This document shows positions 1 to 8,594 of a DNA stretch of 64,000 nt, piece by piece. Location: positions 2,790,001 to 2,854,000 of the forward strand of contig NZ_SMFZ01000001.1 in assembly GCF_004339565.1 (NCBI RefSeq). Direction: 5' to 3'. The notes under the pieces are model-generated. The model saw nothing but the letters and a program-made list of their open reading frames with translations. It did no database searches and was not told where the DNA came from. Every line of letters starts with the position of its first letter. The stretch's first letter is position 1. The position numbers and the translations under genes were made by a program. This DNA is from Pseudonocardia endophytica. Lineage in GTDB: Bacteria; Actinomycetota; Actinomycetes; Mycobacteriales; Pseudonocardiaceae.

Positions 1-476
1 CGTGACAGGTCGCCGCTCAGGTGGATGCGCTGCATCAGCGTGGCGCGCGGGTGGGCCAGCGCCCGCTCGTCGAAGAACGGCAGGGTCGGTACGGCGAACC
101 CGGAGCCGTCGTCGTCGGTGTACCAGGCGCGCTCGGCGTCGTTCGCCTGCATCCAGCAGTTCTCGCCGTCGCGCGGGACGAACGCGTCCAGGTAGACGAC
201 GGAGTCGACGTGCTCGGGCAGCCGGTCGGCGACCCCGCTCACGATCATGCCGCCGTAGCTGTGTCCGACCAACAGCACGTCCTCCAGATCCGCGACGACC
301 GATGCGGCGGCCGCGATGTGCGTCTCCAGGTTGACGCCGGACACGTCGTCCCCGGCTGTCAGCCCGGGCAGTGTCAGCGCGTGCACGGTGTGGCCCTCCG
401 CACGCAGACGCGCCGCCAGGTCGTCGAAGCACCAGCCGCCGTGGTTCATGCCGGGGATCAGGACGTATGTGCTCAT
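1..476 (-). CDS. alpha/beta hydrolase, cut by the window edge
   Basis: The reading frame starts at ATG 476 (MSTYVLIPGMNHGGWCFDDL) and runs off the left edge, so the C-terminus is missing. The N-terminus has the beta-strand and oxyanion loop of small alpha/beta hydrolases, and the nucleophile elbow GHSYGG sits near residue 80 with the catalytic Ser in it. The overall look (IPG..HGGWC, later DGENCWMQANDAERAWYTDD) is that of the salicylate-esterase/EstC-like branch. The catalytic His lies beyond the window. It is divergent from the amidase at 568. Function as an esterase or lyase is inferred from family only; no substrate can be named. Confidence 0.8.
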   Translation of the reverse strand, partial: MSTYVLIPGMNHGGWCFDDLAARLRAEGHTVHALTLPGLTAGDDVSGVNLETHIAAAASVVADLEDVLLVGHSYGGMIVSGVADRLPEHVDSVVYLDAFVPRDGENCWMQANDAERAWYTDDDGSGFAVPTLPFFDERALAHPRATLMQRIHLSGDLS

Positions 477-567
477 GGGTTCCACCCTGGTCGGCGGCGC
501 GACAGAAGTCGAAGACCTGGATGTTCTGCCCGCGAGAAGCCGGCGTGCTGGGGGCAGAATCGTGACC

Positions 568-1980
568 ATGAGGGTGCACGCGTTCTCCGACGACGCCCTG
601 GGCGACGACGACGCTCTCGGGCTCGTCGCACGGTTGCGGCGCGGCGAGGTGTCCGCCGCGGAGCTGCGCACCGCCGCGGCGTTGCGCGCGGACAAGGTCG
701 ACCCGGACCTGCGCGGGCTAGTCGAACGCCACTTCGACGACCCGGTGCACGGCGAGCGCGGCGGCCCGCTGGCCGGCGTCCCGACGCTCGTCAAGGACAA
801 CACCGAGGTCAGGGGGTGGTCGTGCGGCAACGGCAGCGCCGCCTACGTCGCGCGCCCGGCCCGCACGCACTCGGCCGTCACGGAGCAGCTGCTGGCGTCC
901 GGGCTGGATCTCGTCGGCACGTCGCGGCTGCCGGAGTACGGCCTGAATGCGAGCACCGAGTTCGCCGACGCCGAGCCGACCCGCAACCCCTGGGACGTCC
1001 GCTACTCGGCCGGGGCGTCGTCCGGCGGGGCGGCGGCGCTGGTGGCGTCCGGGGTGGTGCCGATCGCGCACGCCAACGACGGCGGCGGCTCGATCCGGAT
1101 CCCGGCCGCGGCGTGCGGGCTGGTCGGACTCAAGCCGACGCGGGGCCGCACGGCGGTGAGCGCGCACGGTGCGCACATGCCCGTCGACATCGTGTCCGAC
1201 GGCGTGATCACCCGGTCGGTGCGGGACACGGCCGCGTTCCTCGCCGCCGTCGACCGCAGGCAGCGCAACCCGCACCTCCCGCCGCTCGGTCGGGTCGAAG
1301 GGCCCGCGGCACGACGGCTGCGGATCGGCCTGATCCTGGAGTCCCCGACCGGCGCGCAGGTCGACGCGGACACCAGGGCCGCCGTCGAGGACGTCGCGCG
1401 TCTGTTGCAGGACCAGGGCCACGACGTCCTGCCGGCCACCACCGGCGTCGGCCGCCGGTTCGTCGACGACTTCCTCGACTACTGGTCGCTGCTGGCGTTC
1501 ACGGTGTCCACCGGCGGGAAGCTGATGCACGGCCCGACGTTCGACGCCGGCCGCCTCGACCCGTTCACCCGCGCGCTCGCCGACCACTACCGCCGCGCCG
1601 TCGCCCGCACGCCGGCGTTCCTGCGCAGGCTGTCCCGGGTCCGCGAGACGTACGCCGAAGAGTTCACCCGCCACGACGTGCTGCTCTCCCCCACGCTCGC
1701 GCACGTGACGCCAGAGCTGGGCTGGCTCAGCCCGACCACCGATTTCGACGTGCTGCGGGCCCGCCTGCTCGACTATGTCGCGTTCACCCCGCTCTGCAAC
1801 GTGGCGGGCGCCCCGGCGATCTCGCTGCCCGCGGGCGTCGCCGCGAACGGCCTGCCGGTCGGCGTCCACCTGTGCTCGACGATCGGCGACGAGCGCACGC
1901 TGCTCGAGCTCGCCTACGCCGTCGAGGCCGACCGTCCGTGGCGGCGGATCACCGACGACGTGCTGATGGAGTCCCCGTGA
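568..1980 (+). CDS. amidase (amidase-signature family)
   Basis: A 470-residue serine amidase that hydrolyses a C-N amide bond, probably in the cytoplasm. The Ser-cisSer-Lys triad is visible: Lys about residue 76 (TLVKDN), the SAGASSGG loop with the cis-Ser near 151-152, and the nucleophile in GGGSIRIP near 175, followed by GLVGLKPTRGR. Length fits the family (450-500). ATG 568 is chosen; GTG 562, two codons upstream, is the alternative, and the longer open frame before it has no amidase similarity. It is translationally coupled to the next gene (GTG 1977 overlaps its stop), so the two products probably work together. Substrate unknown. Confidence 0.9.
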   Translation: MRVHAFSDDALGDDDALGLVARLRRGEVSAAELRTAAALRADKVDPDLRGLVERHFDDPVHGERGGPLAGVPTLVKDNTEVRGWSCGNGSAAYVARPARTHSAVTEQLLASGLDLVGTSRLPEYGLNASTEFADAEPTRNPWDVRYSAGASSGGAAALVASGVVPIAHANDGGGSIRIPAAACGLVGLKPTRGRTAVSAHGAHMPVDIVSDGVITRSVRDTAAFLAAVDRRQRNPHLPPLGRVEGPAARRLRIGLILESPTGAQVDADTRAAVEDVARLLQDQGHDVLPATTGVGRRFVDDFLDYWSLLAFTVSTGGKLMHGPTFDAGRLDPFTRALADHYRRAVARTPAFLRRLSRVRETYAEEFTRHDVLLSPTLAHVTPELGWLSPTTDFDVLRARLLDYVAFTPLCNVAGAPAISLPAGVAANGLPVGVHLCSTIGDERTLLELAYAVEADRPWRRITDDVLMESP

Positions 1981-2573
1981 GCCTCGTCCGCAGCGCCGCG
2001 GGCGCGGTGCTCGTCGGAGGCGGCCGCGCCGTCGGGCACCTGCAGGAGCTCGTGCCCGCGCTGCGCGGCGCACCTCCGAGCGCCGGCCAGGAACGGTTGC
2101 TGCGCATGGTCTTCGGCGACGCTCTGCCGCCCGGGGAGATCAGCATCGTGGCCGGGCTGCGCGCGGCCGGGATCTTCGGACTCAACCGCAGACCGGTCAC
2201 GCTGGGCACGACGATCTACCTGAAGGACGACACCCGGAACTCGTTGCTGGTCCACGAGGCCACCCACGTCTGGCAGTACCGGCGGCTGGGCGTGCGCTAC
2301 GCGGCGGACGCGGTCGTCGCGCAGACCACCGGGCACGCCTACGACTGGCGTGCCGCGGTCGCCGCCGGTGCGACGCGGTGGCTCGACCTGGACGTCGAAG
2401 GGCAGGCCCAATACCTGCAGGACCTGTACGAGGGCGGCAACGGCTACGAGGACGGGAACCTCGTGATCGGCGGCGGGGTCTACTTCCGCGCCTGGGACGC
2501 GGGCACCGTCCGCGACCACCCGGGCCACCGCGCGCTCGCCGAGGACGCCGTCGCGACGATCCGTGGGGCGTGA
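1977..2573 (+). CDS. HExxH-containing putative metalloprotease-like protein
   Basis: A 198-residue protein starting at a GTG that overlaps the amidase stop codon (GTGA). A zinc-type HEATHVWQY motif lies near residue 95, inside a region resembling the DUF4157 family of secreted or toxin-associated peptidase-like domains. There is no clear signal peptide, although the first 20 residues are Ala/Gly/Val rich. The coupling to an amidase suggests a joint role, but activity cannot be deduced: many HEAxHxWQ proteins have no shown protease function. No transfer signs. Confidence 0.75.
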   Translation: MSLVRSAAGAVLVGGGRAVGHLQELVPALRGAPPSAGQERLLRMVFGDALPPGEISIVAGLRAAGIFGLNRRPVTLGTTIYLKDDTRNSLLVHEATHVWQYRRLGVRYAADAVVAQTTGHAYDWRAAVAAGATRWLDLDVEGQAQYLQDLYEGGNGYEDGNLVIGGGVYFRAWDAGTVRDHPGHRALAEDAVATIRGA

Positions 2574-2678
2574 TCGCCTCACGCGGGCGCCGCGTCCCGG
2601 ATCCGGAACAGCAGTGGAACGCTTCGCTCCCTGTCCGGACGATTCGTTCGACGACTAGGGTGATGCAAGTTCAGATGC

Positions 2679-3452
2679 ATGTTCATCACCACCGAGCAGG
2701 CGACGACGGCGAGGAGCGCACACGCTGTGGCATCGGAGCAGCTCGACCGGTTAGAGGAGGCGTTGGCCCGCAGTGCTTCCGAGGTCGCTCGGCCGGCCGA
2801 CCGGCCTGCAGGGCCCGGCGTCGAGGAGCGGCTGGCGGAGCTGACCCGCGCCGCCGTGGACAACGTGCCGGCGGCGGACGCGGTGGTGCTGACCATGCGC
2901 AGCCCCGACGGCGGTCTGGACACCTACGCCCCGACCGGCCCGGACGTCGTCGAGCTCGACCGGTTGCAGGCCCTGCTGCGAGAGGGACCGTGCCTGGACG
3001 CCGTCGCGGGCGGGGCGACGACCGTGATCGAGGTGGCCGACTTCGCGCAGGCGCGGGAGCGCTGGCCCCGGTTCGCCACGACGGCGGCCGAACAGGGCAT
3101 CACCAGCCTGCTCACGTTCGCCGTGGCGCCGGACGGGGCGATCCCGTCGGCGGTCACGTACTACTCGCGGTCCCCGGCGGGCTTCGACGAGCTGTCCCGG
3201 TCGGTCGCCACGGCGTTCGCCGGCCAGATCGCGACCGCCCTCTACGGAGCGGAGCGGATCGCCGACTCCGACCGCACCGCCGCGCTGCGGGACGTGCTCG
3301 GCGAGGCGAAGGGCATCCTCATGGAGCGCCACCGGACCGACGGCGAGCAGGCGTTCGAGATCCTGCTCCGCGCCGCGCGCACGTCGAACCTCATGCTCGT
3401 CGACGTGGCGCTCTGGCTCGTGGTCGGCGGGGGGCGGCAGGCGGCACCGTAG
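2679..3452 (+). CDS. GAF and ANTAR domain regulator
   Basis: A 257-residue signalling protein. Residues about 60-190 form a GAF sensor domain (GPCLDAV, SLLTFAV and YYSRSPAGFDEL segments typical of actinobacterial GAF-ANTAR proteins). The last 60 residues form an ANTAR RNA-binding helical domain (LGEAKGILMERHRTDGEQAF), which in characterised relatives binds paired hairpins in nascent mRNA and blocks termination. ATG 2679 gives the full product; GTG 2728 is an alternative start and also keeps both domains. It stands alone, and no antiterminator hairpin target was found next to it. Confidence 0.88.
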   Translation: MFITTEQATTARSAHAVASEQLDRLEEALARSASEVARPADRPAGPGVEERLAELTRAAVDNVPAADAVVLTMRSPDGGLDTYAPTGPDVVELDRLQALLREGPCLDAVAGGATTVIEVADFAQARERWPRFATTAAEQGITSLLTFAVAPDGAIPSAVTYYSRSPAGFDELSRSVATAFAGQIATALYGAERIADSDRTAALRDVLGEAKGILMERHRTDGEQAFEILLRAARTSNLMLVDVALWLVVGGGRQAAP

Positions 3453-3606
3453 GCCGGGCCTGTTCGACCCCCGAGCGGAGCGAGTCGAGCAGGCGCGTCG
3501 CGCTCTCGTCGTCGTGCTCGTCTGCCGACCGCGTGTAGTCCATCGCGCCCTGGTGGAACACGACCCACCACAACGCGTCGTGTGTTCTGCGCCCGGTCTG
3601 CGGCAT
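3391..3606 (-). CDS. small hypothetical protein
   Basis: A possible 71-residue product from ATG 3606, convergent with and overlapping the last 62 bases of the GAF-ANTAR gene. The first 45 residues (start MPQTGRRTHDALWWVVFHQG) look like a real soluble helical protein with aromatic and acidic residues. The tail is Arg/Pro rich, as expected when it merely runs antisense to another gene. No family recognised. It could be a true small gene whose stop falls inside its neighbour, or noise. Confidence 0.3.
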   Translation of the reverse strand: MPQTGRRTHDALWWVVFHQGAMDYTRSADEHDDESATRLLDSLRSGVEQARPTVPPAAPRRPRARAPRRRA

Positions 3607-3679
3607 GGGGAGAACGGTAGGTCGCACCCGCTGCCCGGCGCGTCGGTCGAGTTCCCTATCCCGGATCCCGGCCGCGCCC

Positions 3680-3693
3680 TATATACCGGGTAC
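3680..3693 (+). promoter_or_regulatory. -10 element for a leaderless MFS transcript
   Basis: TATATA at 3680-3685 stands out in GC-rich DNA and ends 8 bases before GTG 3694. That is the spacing expected if transcription starts at the start codon. There is no Shine-Dalgarno sequence in front of the GTG and no convincing -35 box. Confidence 0.5.
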
Positions 3694-4920
3694 GTGACCG
3701 CCTCGACGCCCGAGCAGCGCCGCATCCTTGTCGTGCTCGTCGCGGCGCAGGTCCTCAGCGGAGCGGGTCTGGCCGCCGGGATCACCGTCGGCGCGCTGCT
3801 CGCCCAGGAGTTGTCGGGCAGCACCGGACTCGCCGGTGTCCCGACGGCCTTGTTCACGATCGGGTCGGCCGCCGCTGCCGTCGGGGTCGGACGCCTGTCG
3901 CAGGCCCGCGGCAGGCGACCGGGGCTGACGCTGGGCTACGTCGTCGGCGCCGTCGGCGCCATGGGTGTGGTGGTGACCGCGGTGACCGCGAACGTCGTGC
4001 TGTTGTTCGTCGCGCTGCTCGTCTACGGCGCGGGCACCTCCACGAACCTGCAGGCCCGGTACGCGGGCGCCGACCTCGCGCCGCCGGGCGGCCGTGCCCG
4101 CGCCGTCAGCATCGTGCTCGTCGCGACGACGCTCGGCGGGGTCGTCGGACCGAACCTCACCGCCGCGACGGGCTCGCTGGCCGAGGCGCTCGGCATCCGG
4201 CCGTTGGCCGGGCCGTTCCTGCTGGCCGCGGCCGCCTACGCCCTCGCGGCCCTCGTGCTGGGGGTGTTCCTGCGCCCGGATCCGCTGCAGCGGGCCCGTG
4301 AGCTCGACGAGTCCCCGGTCGTCGCGAACGCCGGACCCGCGCGGCCCGTCGACGGCAGTGTCCTGCCGGGCGCCGCCGTGATGATCGTGACCCAGCTCGT
4401 CATGGTTGCGATCATGACCATGACCCCGGTGCACATCCTCGAGCACGGGCACGGCGTCGGCGCCGCGGGAGCGGTGATCGCCCTGCACGTGGCCGCGATG
4501 TTCCTGCCGTCGCCGGTCACCGGATGGCTCGTGGACCGCGTCGGTCGCGTCCCGGTCGCCGCGGCCTCCGGTGGCACGCTGCTCGCGGCCGGCGTGCTCG
4601 GCGCCGTCGCACCGGACGACTCGACGGCGCTGCTGGCCGTCGCGCTGGTCCTGCTCGGCCTGGGCTGGAACCTCGGCCTGGTCAGCGGCACCGCGATGAT
4701 CACCGACGCGGTGCCGCTGGCCCGGCGCGCCCGCACGCAGGGCACGGTCGACGTCGGCATCGCGCTGTCCGGGGCGGGAGCCGGGCTGGCGTCGGGGCTG
4801 GTGGTGGCCGGTTCCGGGTACGCGGAGCTGTCCCTCGGCGGCGGGATCGTCGCGCTGGTGATGCTGCCGTTCCTCGCGGCCGGGCGCCGTCGCAGAATTC
4901 CCTCGGATCGGCATGCCTGA
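3694..4920 (+). CDS. MFS transporter
   Basis: A 408-residue major facilitator with 12 predicted hydrophobic helices. The cytoplasmic loop between helices 2 and 3 carries GRLSQARGRRPG, matching the GxLaDrxGRr signature, and a second copy (WLVDRVGRVP) lies in the C-terminal half. GTG 3694 is preferred because the protein then begins just before helix 1 (STPEQRRILVVLVAAQVLSG) and follows a TATATA box at leaderless spacing. The family exports drugs or metabolites using the proton gradient; substrate unknown. No regulator adjoins it. Confidence 0.88.
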   Translation: MTASTPEQRRILVVLVAAQVLSGAGLAAGITVGALLAQELSGSTGLAGVPTALFTIGSAAAAVGVGRLSQARGRRPGLTLGYVVGAVGAMGVVVTAVTANVVLLFVALLVYGAGTSTNLQARYAGADLAPPGGRARAVSIVLVATTLGGVVGPNLTAATGSLAEALGIRPLAGPFLLAAAAYALAALVLGVFLRPDPLQRARELDESPVVANAGPARPVDGSVLPGAAVMIVTQLVMVAIMTMTPVHILEHGHGVGAAGAVIALHVAAMFLPSPVTGWLVDRVGRVPVAAASGGTLLAAGVLGAVAPDDSTALLAVALVLLGLGWNLGLVSGTAMITDAVPLARRARTQGTVDVGIALSGAGAGLASGLVVAGSGYAELSLGGGIVALVMLPFLAAGRRRRIPSDRHA

Positions 4921-4999
4921 CGTGTCGAGAACCCGGCACCGGCTCCGTCCCCGGGGTGCGAGCGGCCGGACGGGCCGCGCCGACACGAGGAGAACGACG

Positions 5000-5407
5000 A
5001 TGAAGTACCTGCTCCTGAAGCACTACCGCGGCGGCCCCACCCCCGTGACCGACTGCGGGCCGATGGACCGCTGGACGCCCGGCGAGGTGGACGCCCACAT
5101 CACGTACATGCTCGACTTCAACGAGCGTCTCCAGCGGACCGGCGAGTTCGTCGACGCCCAGGGGCTGTCTCCCGACGGCACGTTCGTGCGCTTCGACGGC
5201 GAGGGCCGCCCGCCGGTCACCGACGGCCCGTTCGCCGAGACGAAGGACCTCATCGCCGGCTGGGTGATCATCGACGTGGAGTCATGGGACCGCGCCGTGG
5301 AGCTGGCCGGGGAGCTGTCCGCAGCGCCCGGTGCCGGCGGCGAGCCGATCCACGAGTGGCTGGAGGTCCGGCCGTTCATGTCCGCGCCGCCCACGGTGAC
5401 CGAGTGA
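5000..5407 (+). CDS. YCII-related DGPF-domain protein
   Basis: A 135-residue protein with an alpha+beta barrel fold and the diagnostic DGPFAETKD motif near residue 75. A good Shine-Dalgarno (GAGGAGAA) lies 7 bases before ATG 5000. Its stop overlaps the GTG of the following ECF sigma gene. DGPF proteins are the standard genomic partner of ECF42 sigma factors; their biochemical role is not settled, though relatives have muconolactone-isomerase-like or dehydrochlorinase folds. Family assignment is firm; function is open. Confidence 0.9.
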   Translation: MKYLLLKHYRGGPTPVTDCGPMDRWTPGEVDAHITYMLDFNERLQRTGEFVDAQGLSPDGTFVRFDGEGRPPVTDGPFAETKDLIAGWVIIDVESWDRAVELAGELSAAPGAGGEPIHEWLEVRPFMSAPPTVTE

Positions 5408-6549
5408 ACGAGTCCCTGCTGCGGGAGCTGGTGCCCGCGGTGATCGGTGTCCTCGTCCGGCGCGGAGCGGACTTCGCGTCGGCCGAGGACGCCGTGCAGG
5501 AGGCGCTGATCAAGGCGCTCGAGACGTGGCCGGACGACCCGCCGCGCGACCCGAAGGGCTGGCTGGTCGCCGCGGCGTGGCGCCGGTTCCTCGACGCCGT
5601 GCGGTCCGAGTCGTCGCGACGGGGCCGGGAGCTGGCGGTGGACGCCGAGCCGCCGCCCGGCCCGGCGCCCGTCGCGGACGACACGTTGCGCCTCTACTTC
5701 CTGTGCGCGCACCCCACGCTGCCGCCCCCGGCGGCCGTCGCGCTGACGCTGCGGGCTGTCGGTGGCCTGACCACCCGTCAGATCGCCGAGGCCTACCTCG
5801 TGCCAGAGGCGACCATGGCGCAGCGGATCAGCCGGGCCAAGAAGAAGATCTCCGGGGAGTCGCTCGACAGGCCCGGGGACCTCGCGACCGTGCTCCGGGT
5901 CGTCTACCTCGTCTTCAACGAGGGCTACGGCGGCGACGTCGACCTCGCGGCCGAGGCGATCCGGATCGCCCGCCAGCTCGTGACGCTGACCGACGAGCCG
6001 GAGGTCGCGGGCCTGCTCGCGCTGATGCTCCTGCATCACGCACGACGCGCGGCTCGCACCGGCGCGGGCGGACGCCTGGTGCCGCTGGCCGAGCAGGACC
6101 GGTCGCTGTGGGACACCGTCGCGATCGCCGAGGGCGTGCAGATCCTGCAGACGGCGCTGGCCCGTGACCGCCTCGGCGAGTACCAGGCCCAGGCGGCGAT
6201 CGCGGCCCTGCACGCGGACGCCCCGAGCACCGCGGAGACGGACTGGGTGCAGATCGTGGAGTGGTACGACGAGCTGCTGGCCATCACCGACAGCCCGGTC
6301 GTGCGGCTCAACCGCGCCGTCGCCGTCGGGGAGTCCGACGGGCCGCAGGCCGGTCTCGCGGCGCTCTCCGGTCTCGACCCGGACCTCCCCCGCCACGCCG
6401 CCGTGACCGCTTACCTGCACGAACGCTCCGGCGATCTCGCTCGGGCCGCGGACCTGTACGCGCAGGCGTCACGATCCGCGACGAGCACCCTCGAGCGCGA
6501 TCACCTGGCCCGGGAGGCGGCACGGGTGCGCCGGTTGCCGGCACCCTGA
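5404..6549 (+). CDS. ECF42-type RNA polymerase sigma factor
   Basis: A 381-residue alternative sigma factor. Residues 1-75 carry region sigma-2 (FASAEDAVQEALIKALETWP), followed by sigma-4 near 110-160 (LTTRQIAEAYLVPEATMAQRISRAKKKI). A roughly 200-residue C-terminal extension follows with the AIHADAPS-like motif of the ECF42 group (here ALHADAPSTAETDW), thought to be a TPR-like control domain replacing an anti-sigma factor. The start is GTG 5404 overlapping the DGPF stop, so the pair is co-translated. ECF42 members are linked to stress responses in Streptomyces and Xanthomonas; its targets here are unknown. Confidence 0.92.
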   Translation: MNESLLRELVPAVIGVLVRRGADFASAEDAVQEALIKALETWPDDPPRDPKGWLVAAAWRRFLDAVRSESSRRGRELAVDAEPPPGPAPVADDTLRLYFLCAHPTLPPPAAVALTLRAVGGLTTRQIAEAYLVPEATMAQRISRAKKKISGESLDRPGDLATVLRVVYLVFNEGYGGDVDLAAEAIRIARQLVTLTDEPEVAGLLALMLLHHARRAARTGAGGRLVPLAEQDRSLWDTVAIAEGVQILQTALARDRLGEYQAQAAIAALHADAPSTAETDWVQIVEWYDELLAITDSPVVRLNRAVAVGESDGPQAGLAALSGLDPDLPRHAAVTAYLHERSGDLARAADLYAQASRSATSTLERDHLAREAARVRRLPAP

Positions 6550-6582
6550 CGACGTGACCGTGGCGGGACCGCCGACCGGTGA

Positions 6583-7272
6583 TCAGACGGCCGCGCGCGC
6601 CGGAAGGCCCGCTCGGACCCGGCGGCGACGGATCAGGACCTCGACGATCGTCAGGTTCACGATCCACGCGAGCACCTGACCGACCGGGATCAGCGACGAC
6701 ACGCCCGCCGCCGGGTCCGCGCCGTCGGAGAACGGGATCTGCACCACCAGCATCACCGGCACGAGCACGCGGGCGGTGATCGCCAGGAACGTCAGCGCGT
6801 AGTTGCGCATCATCCACTCGTGGTGCGCGACGACGTCGCCGCCGCGGATCGCCCGCACGGCGAGCCAGGCGGTGACCAGCCAACCCAGGAACGGGATGGT
6901 CAGCCCGACCTGCGTCAGCAACCTGCCGGAGAGGATCGCGACCGGGATGCCGACCAGCGCCGACGGCACCACCCCGACGAGCAGGTAGCACCGCCCGATG
7001 ACGCGGTGCACCGCCCGTCGTGCACGGACGGCCGGCACGAACTGCAGCGGTCCCAGCACGAGCGCGACCGACGCCGTGACGATGTGCGCGACGAGCAGGG
7101 CGTAGTGCAACGTGCTCGTCGTCGGGATCCGGCTCGCGTCGACGTCGAGGCCCACGTACGGGACGACCAGCGCGATCGTGGCGCCCACCGCGACGACGCC
7201 CATGATCACGACGGGCCACGTCCACCCGCGCGCAGACCGGAAGCCGGGCGGCGCCGGTTCGGTGGGGGTCAT
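6583..7272 (-). CDS. DUF2306 membrane protein
   Basis: A 229-residue integral membrane protein with about six hydrophobic segments. The pattern HYALLVAHIVTA..LVLGPLQF with paired His residues, followed by AHRVIGRCYLL-like (VHRVIGRCYLL) and later HHEWMMRNYALT, is typical of DUF2306, a family resembling small haem-binding membrane proteins. The longer open frame from 7410 would run through the tRNA gene, so ATG 7272 is chosen. Function unknown; conserved His residues make haem or metal binding plausible. Confidence 0.85.
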   Translation of the reverse strand: MTPTEPAPPGFRSARGWTWPVVIMGVVAVGATIALVVPYVGLDVDASRIPTTSTLHYALLVAHIVTASVALVLGPLQFVPAVRARRAVHRVIGRCYLLVGVVPSALVGIPVAILSGRLLTQVGLTIPFLGWLVTAWLAVRAIRGGDVVAHHEWMMRNYALTFLAITARVLVPVMLVVQIPFSDGADPAAGVSSLIPVGQVLAWIVNLTIVEVLIRRRRVRAGLPARAAV

Positions 7273-7383
7273 GTCCGGAAGTCTGTGGCGCGAACCGACC
7301 GGTGTCGTCCTCCCGGTGATGACACCCGGACTACGTCCGGCGCAGTACGAGTTGCTCATGACGAGCCGGTAGTCTGCCGACGA

Positions 7384-7456
7384 GCCCCCGTAGCTCAGGG
7401 GATAGAGCACCGCTCTCCTAAAGCGGGTGTCGCAGGTTCGAATCCTGCCGGGGGCG
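7384..7456 (+). tRNA. tRNA-Arg (anticodon CCT)
   Basis: A 73-base cloverleaf. The acceptor GCCCCCG (7384-7390) pairs with CGGGGGC (7449-7455), discriminator G at 7456. The D-arm is at 7393-7408, the anticodon stem CCGCT/AGCGG at 7410-7426 with loop CTCCTAA, so the anticodon is CCT (7417-7419), reading AGG. The T-arm GCAGG-TTCGAAT-CCTGC is at 7432-7448. CCA is not encoded. The 3' half is repeated at 21615, which marks this gene as an integration target. Confidence 0.97.
7415..7453 (+). repeat. att core, left copy (inside tRNA-Arg)
   Basis: Bases 7415-7453 recur at 21615-21653 with one mismatch in 39 (T7430 against C21630). The match runs from the anticodon loop to the acceptor stem, the usual crossover segment for tyrosine integrases that target tRNA genes. 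This copy keeps the complete tRNA, as expected for the end that restores the gene. Confidence 0.85.
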
Positions 7457-7943
7457 CTGGTCAGAGGTCACATGAGTCCACATGCGACGGTTGTCGTGGG
7501 GCTATATGGTGCGACTTGTACCTGCCGAGAACGCATGATTCCGACCGGCAAAGGCATGAAAGTCAGCGACTACCCGACTGCTCCACGACAGCCCCACCCG
7601 GCAAGGACCGGCCGTCGCGCACCGTCCGTTCAGACGGCGTCAGTGGCCTGGGTGCTGCCTCCTCGGTCTGCTTGAAGAAGTCTTCGAATAGCACCCAGTC
7701 GGCGGCCTCTGCAGCGTCGGACGGCCGATGGTCGGAGGCGCGAGCGGATCATCGCGACGTCTCCCTCGAGTCGCTCGTCGAGGGATCCCGATTGGTCTCC
7801 ACTCGCCTCTAGCTGTACTGCCCACTGAGGTTGAAACGGTCTAAAGCAGCGGCGTCATCAGGTCGCCGCCGAGCTGCACGCGCCCACAAGCTCGGGTTGT
7901 TGTTCTTGTGCAGCAGTGCGCAGTCCGCAGCGACCGCCCCGGC
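7457..7943. other. non-coding left end of the tRNA-linked island
   Basis: No convincing gene in 487 bases. Around 7494-7514 the sequence GTCGTGGGGCTATATGGTGC resembles the integrase-arm-like repeat at 21498-21518, suggesting a degenerate arm-binding site next to the left att core. The remainder has open frames only of the random GC-rich kind. Confidence 0.5.
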
Positions 7944-8594
7944 TCAGGCGTCGGTGCTGGCGAGACCGTCGGTGACGGGGGCGTCGGTCTGGTCGCGTAC
8001 CTCATCCGCGGCTACGCCGGGGGCGAGCTCGCGCAGGACGAAGCCGGCGGAAGTCACGTCAACGACGGCGAGATCGGTGATCACGCGGCTGACGACGCCG
8101 CGGCCGGTCAAAGGCAGTGCGCAAGACTGGACGAGCTTGGCCGCGCCCTTCTTGGTCACGTGTTCCATGACGACGAGCACGCGGCGGGCGCCGTGGACGA
8201 GGTCCATCGCGCCGCCGATCCCCTTGACCATCGCGCCGGGAACGGCCCAGTTGGCGATGTCGCCGCCGGCCGACACCTGCATCGCACCGAGAACCGCGGT
8301 GTCGATCTTGCCCCCGCGGATCATCCCGAACGAGACTGCGGAGTCGAAGAACGAGGCGCCGTCGCGGACGGTCACCGTCTCCTTCCCGGCGTTGATGAGG
8401 TCGGGGTCGACCTCGTCCTCGGTGGGGTACGGCCCGACGCCGAGCAACCCGTTCTCCGAGTGCAGCAGGACGTCGACGCCATCCGGAAGGTGGTTCGGGA
8501 TCAGCGTTGGCAGTCCGATGCCGAGGTTGACATAGGACCCGTGGGCCAGCTCGCGTGCGGCGCGTGCAGCCATCTGCTCACGGGTGAGGCTCAT
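7944..8594 (-). CDS. pcaJ: 3-oxoacid (3-oxoadipate) CoA-transferase subunit B
   Basis: A 216-residue beta subunit of a class I CoA-transferase that moves CoA from succinyl-CoA to a 3-oxoacid through a glutamyl-CoA thioester. The active-site Glu lies in [11 protein letters not shown] near residue 48, preceded by [14 protein letters not shown] and followed by the glycine loop [20 protein letters not shown]. Length matches the family (about 215). The start ATG 8594 overlaps the stop of subunit A (ATGA). Since the island makes maleylacetate and reduces it, the physiological substrate is most likely 3-oxoadipate (PcaJ role) rather than acetoacetate (ScoB), but sequence alone does not separate these. 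Confidence 0.88.
   Translation of the reverse strand: MSLTREQMAARAARELAHGSYVNLGIGLPTLIPNHLPDGVDVLLHSENGLLGVGPYPTEDEVDPDLINAGKETVTVRDGASFFDSAVSFGMIRGGKIDTAVLGAMQVSAGGDIANWAVPGAMVKGIGGAMDLVHGARRVLVVMEHVTKKGAAKLVQSCALPLTGRGVVSRVITDLAVVDVTSAGFVLRELAPGVAADEVRDQTDAPVTDGLASTDA

Noticed and set aside
718..2073. Long antisense open frame over the amidase
   Set aside because: Arg/Gly/Val-rich shadow of a real gene, a normal effect of high GC at third codon positions; no family features.
5023..6420. Long antisense frame over the DGPF and ECF genes
   Set aside because: Both sense genes are well supported; the antisense product has no recognisable domain.
7640..7825. Possible 61-residue gene after the tRNA
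   Set aside because: No ribosome site, Arg/Pro-rich, and no family; more likely non-coding island end.
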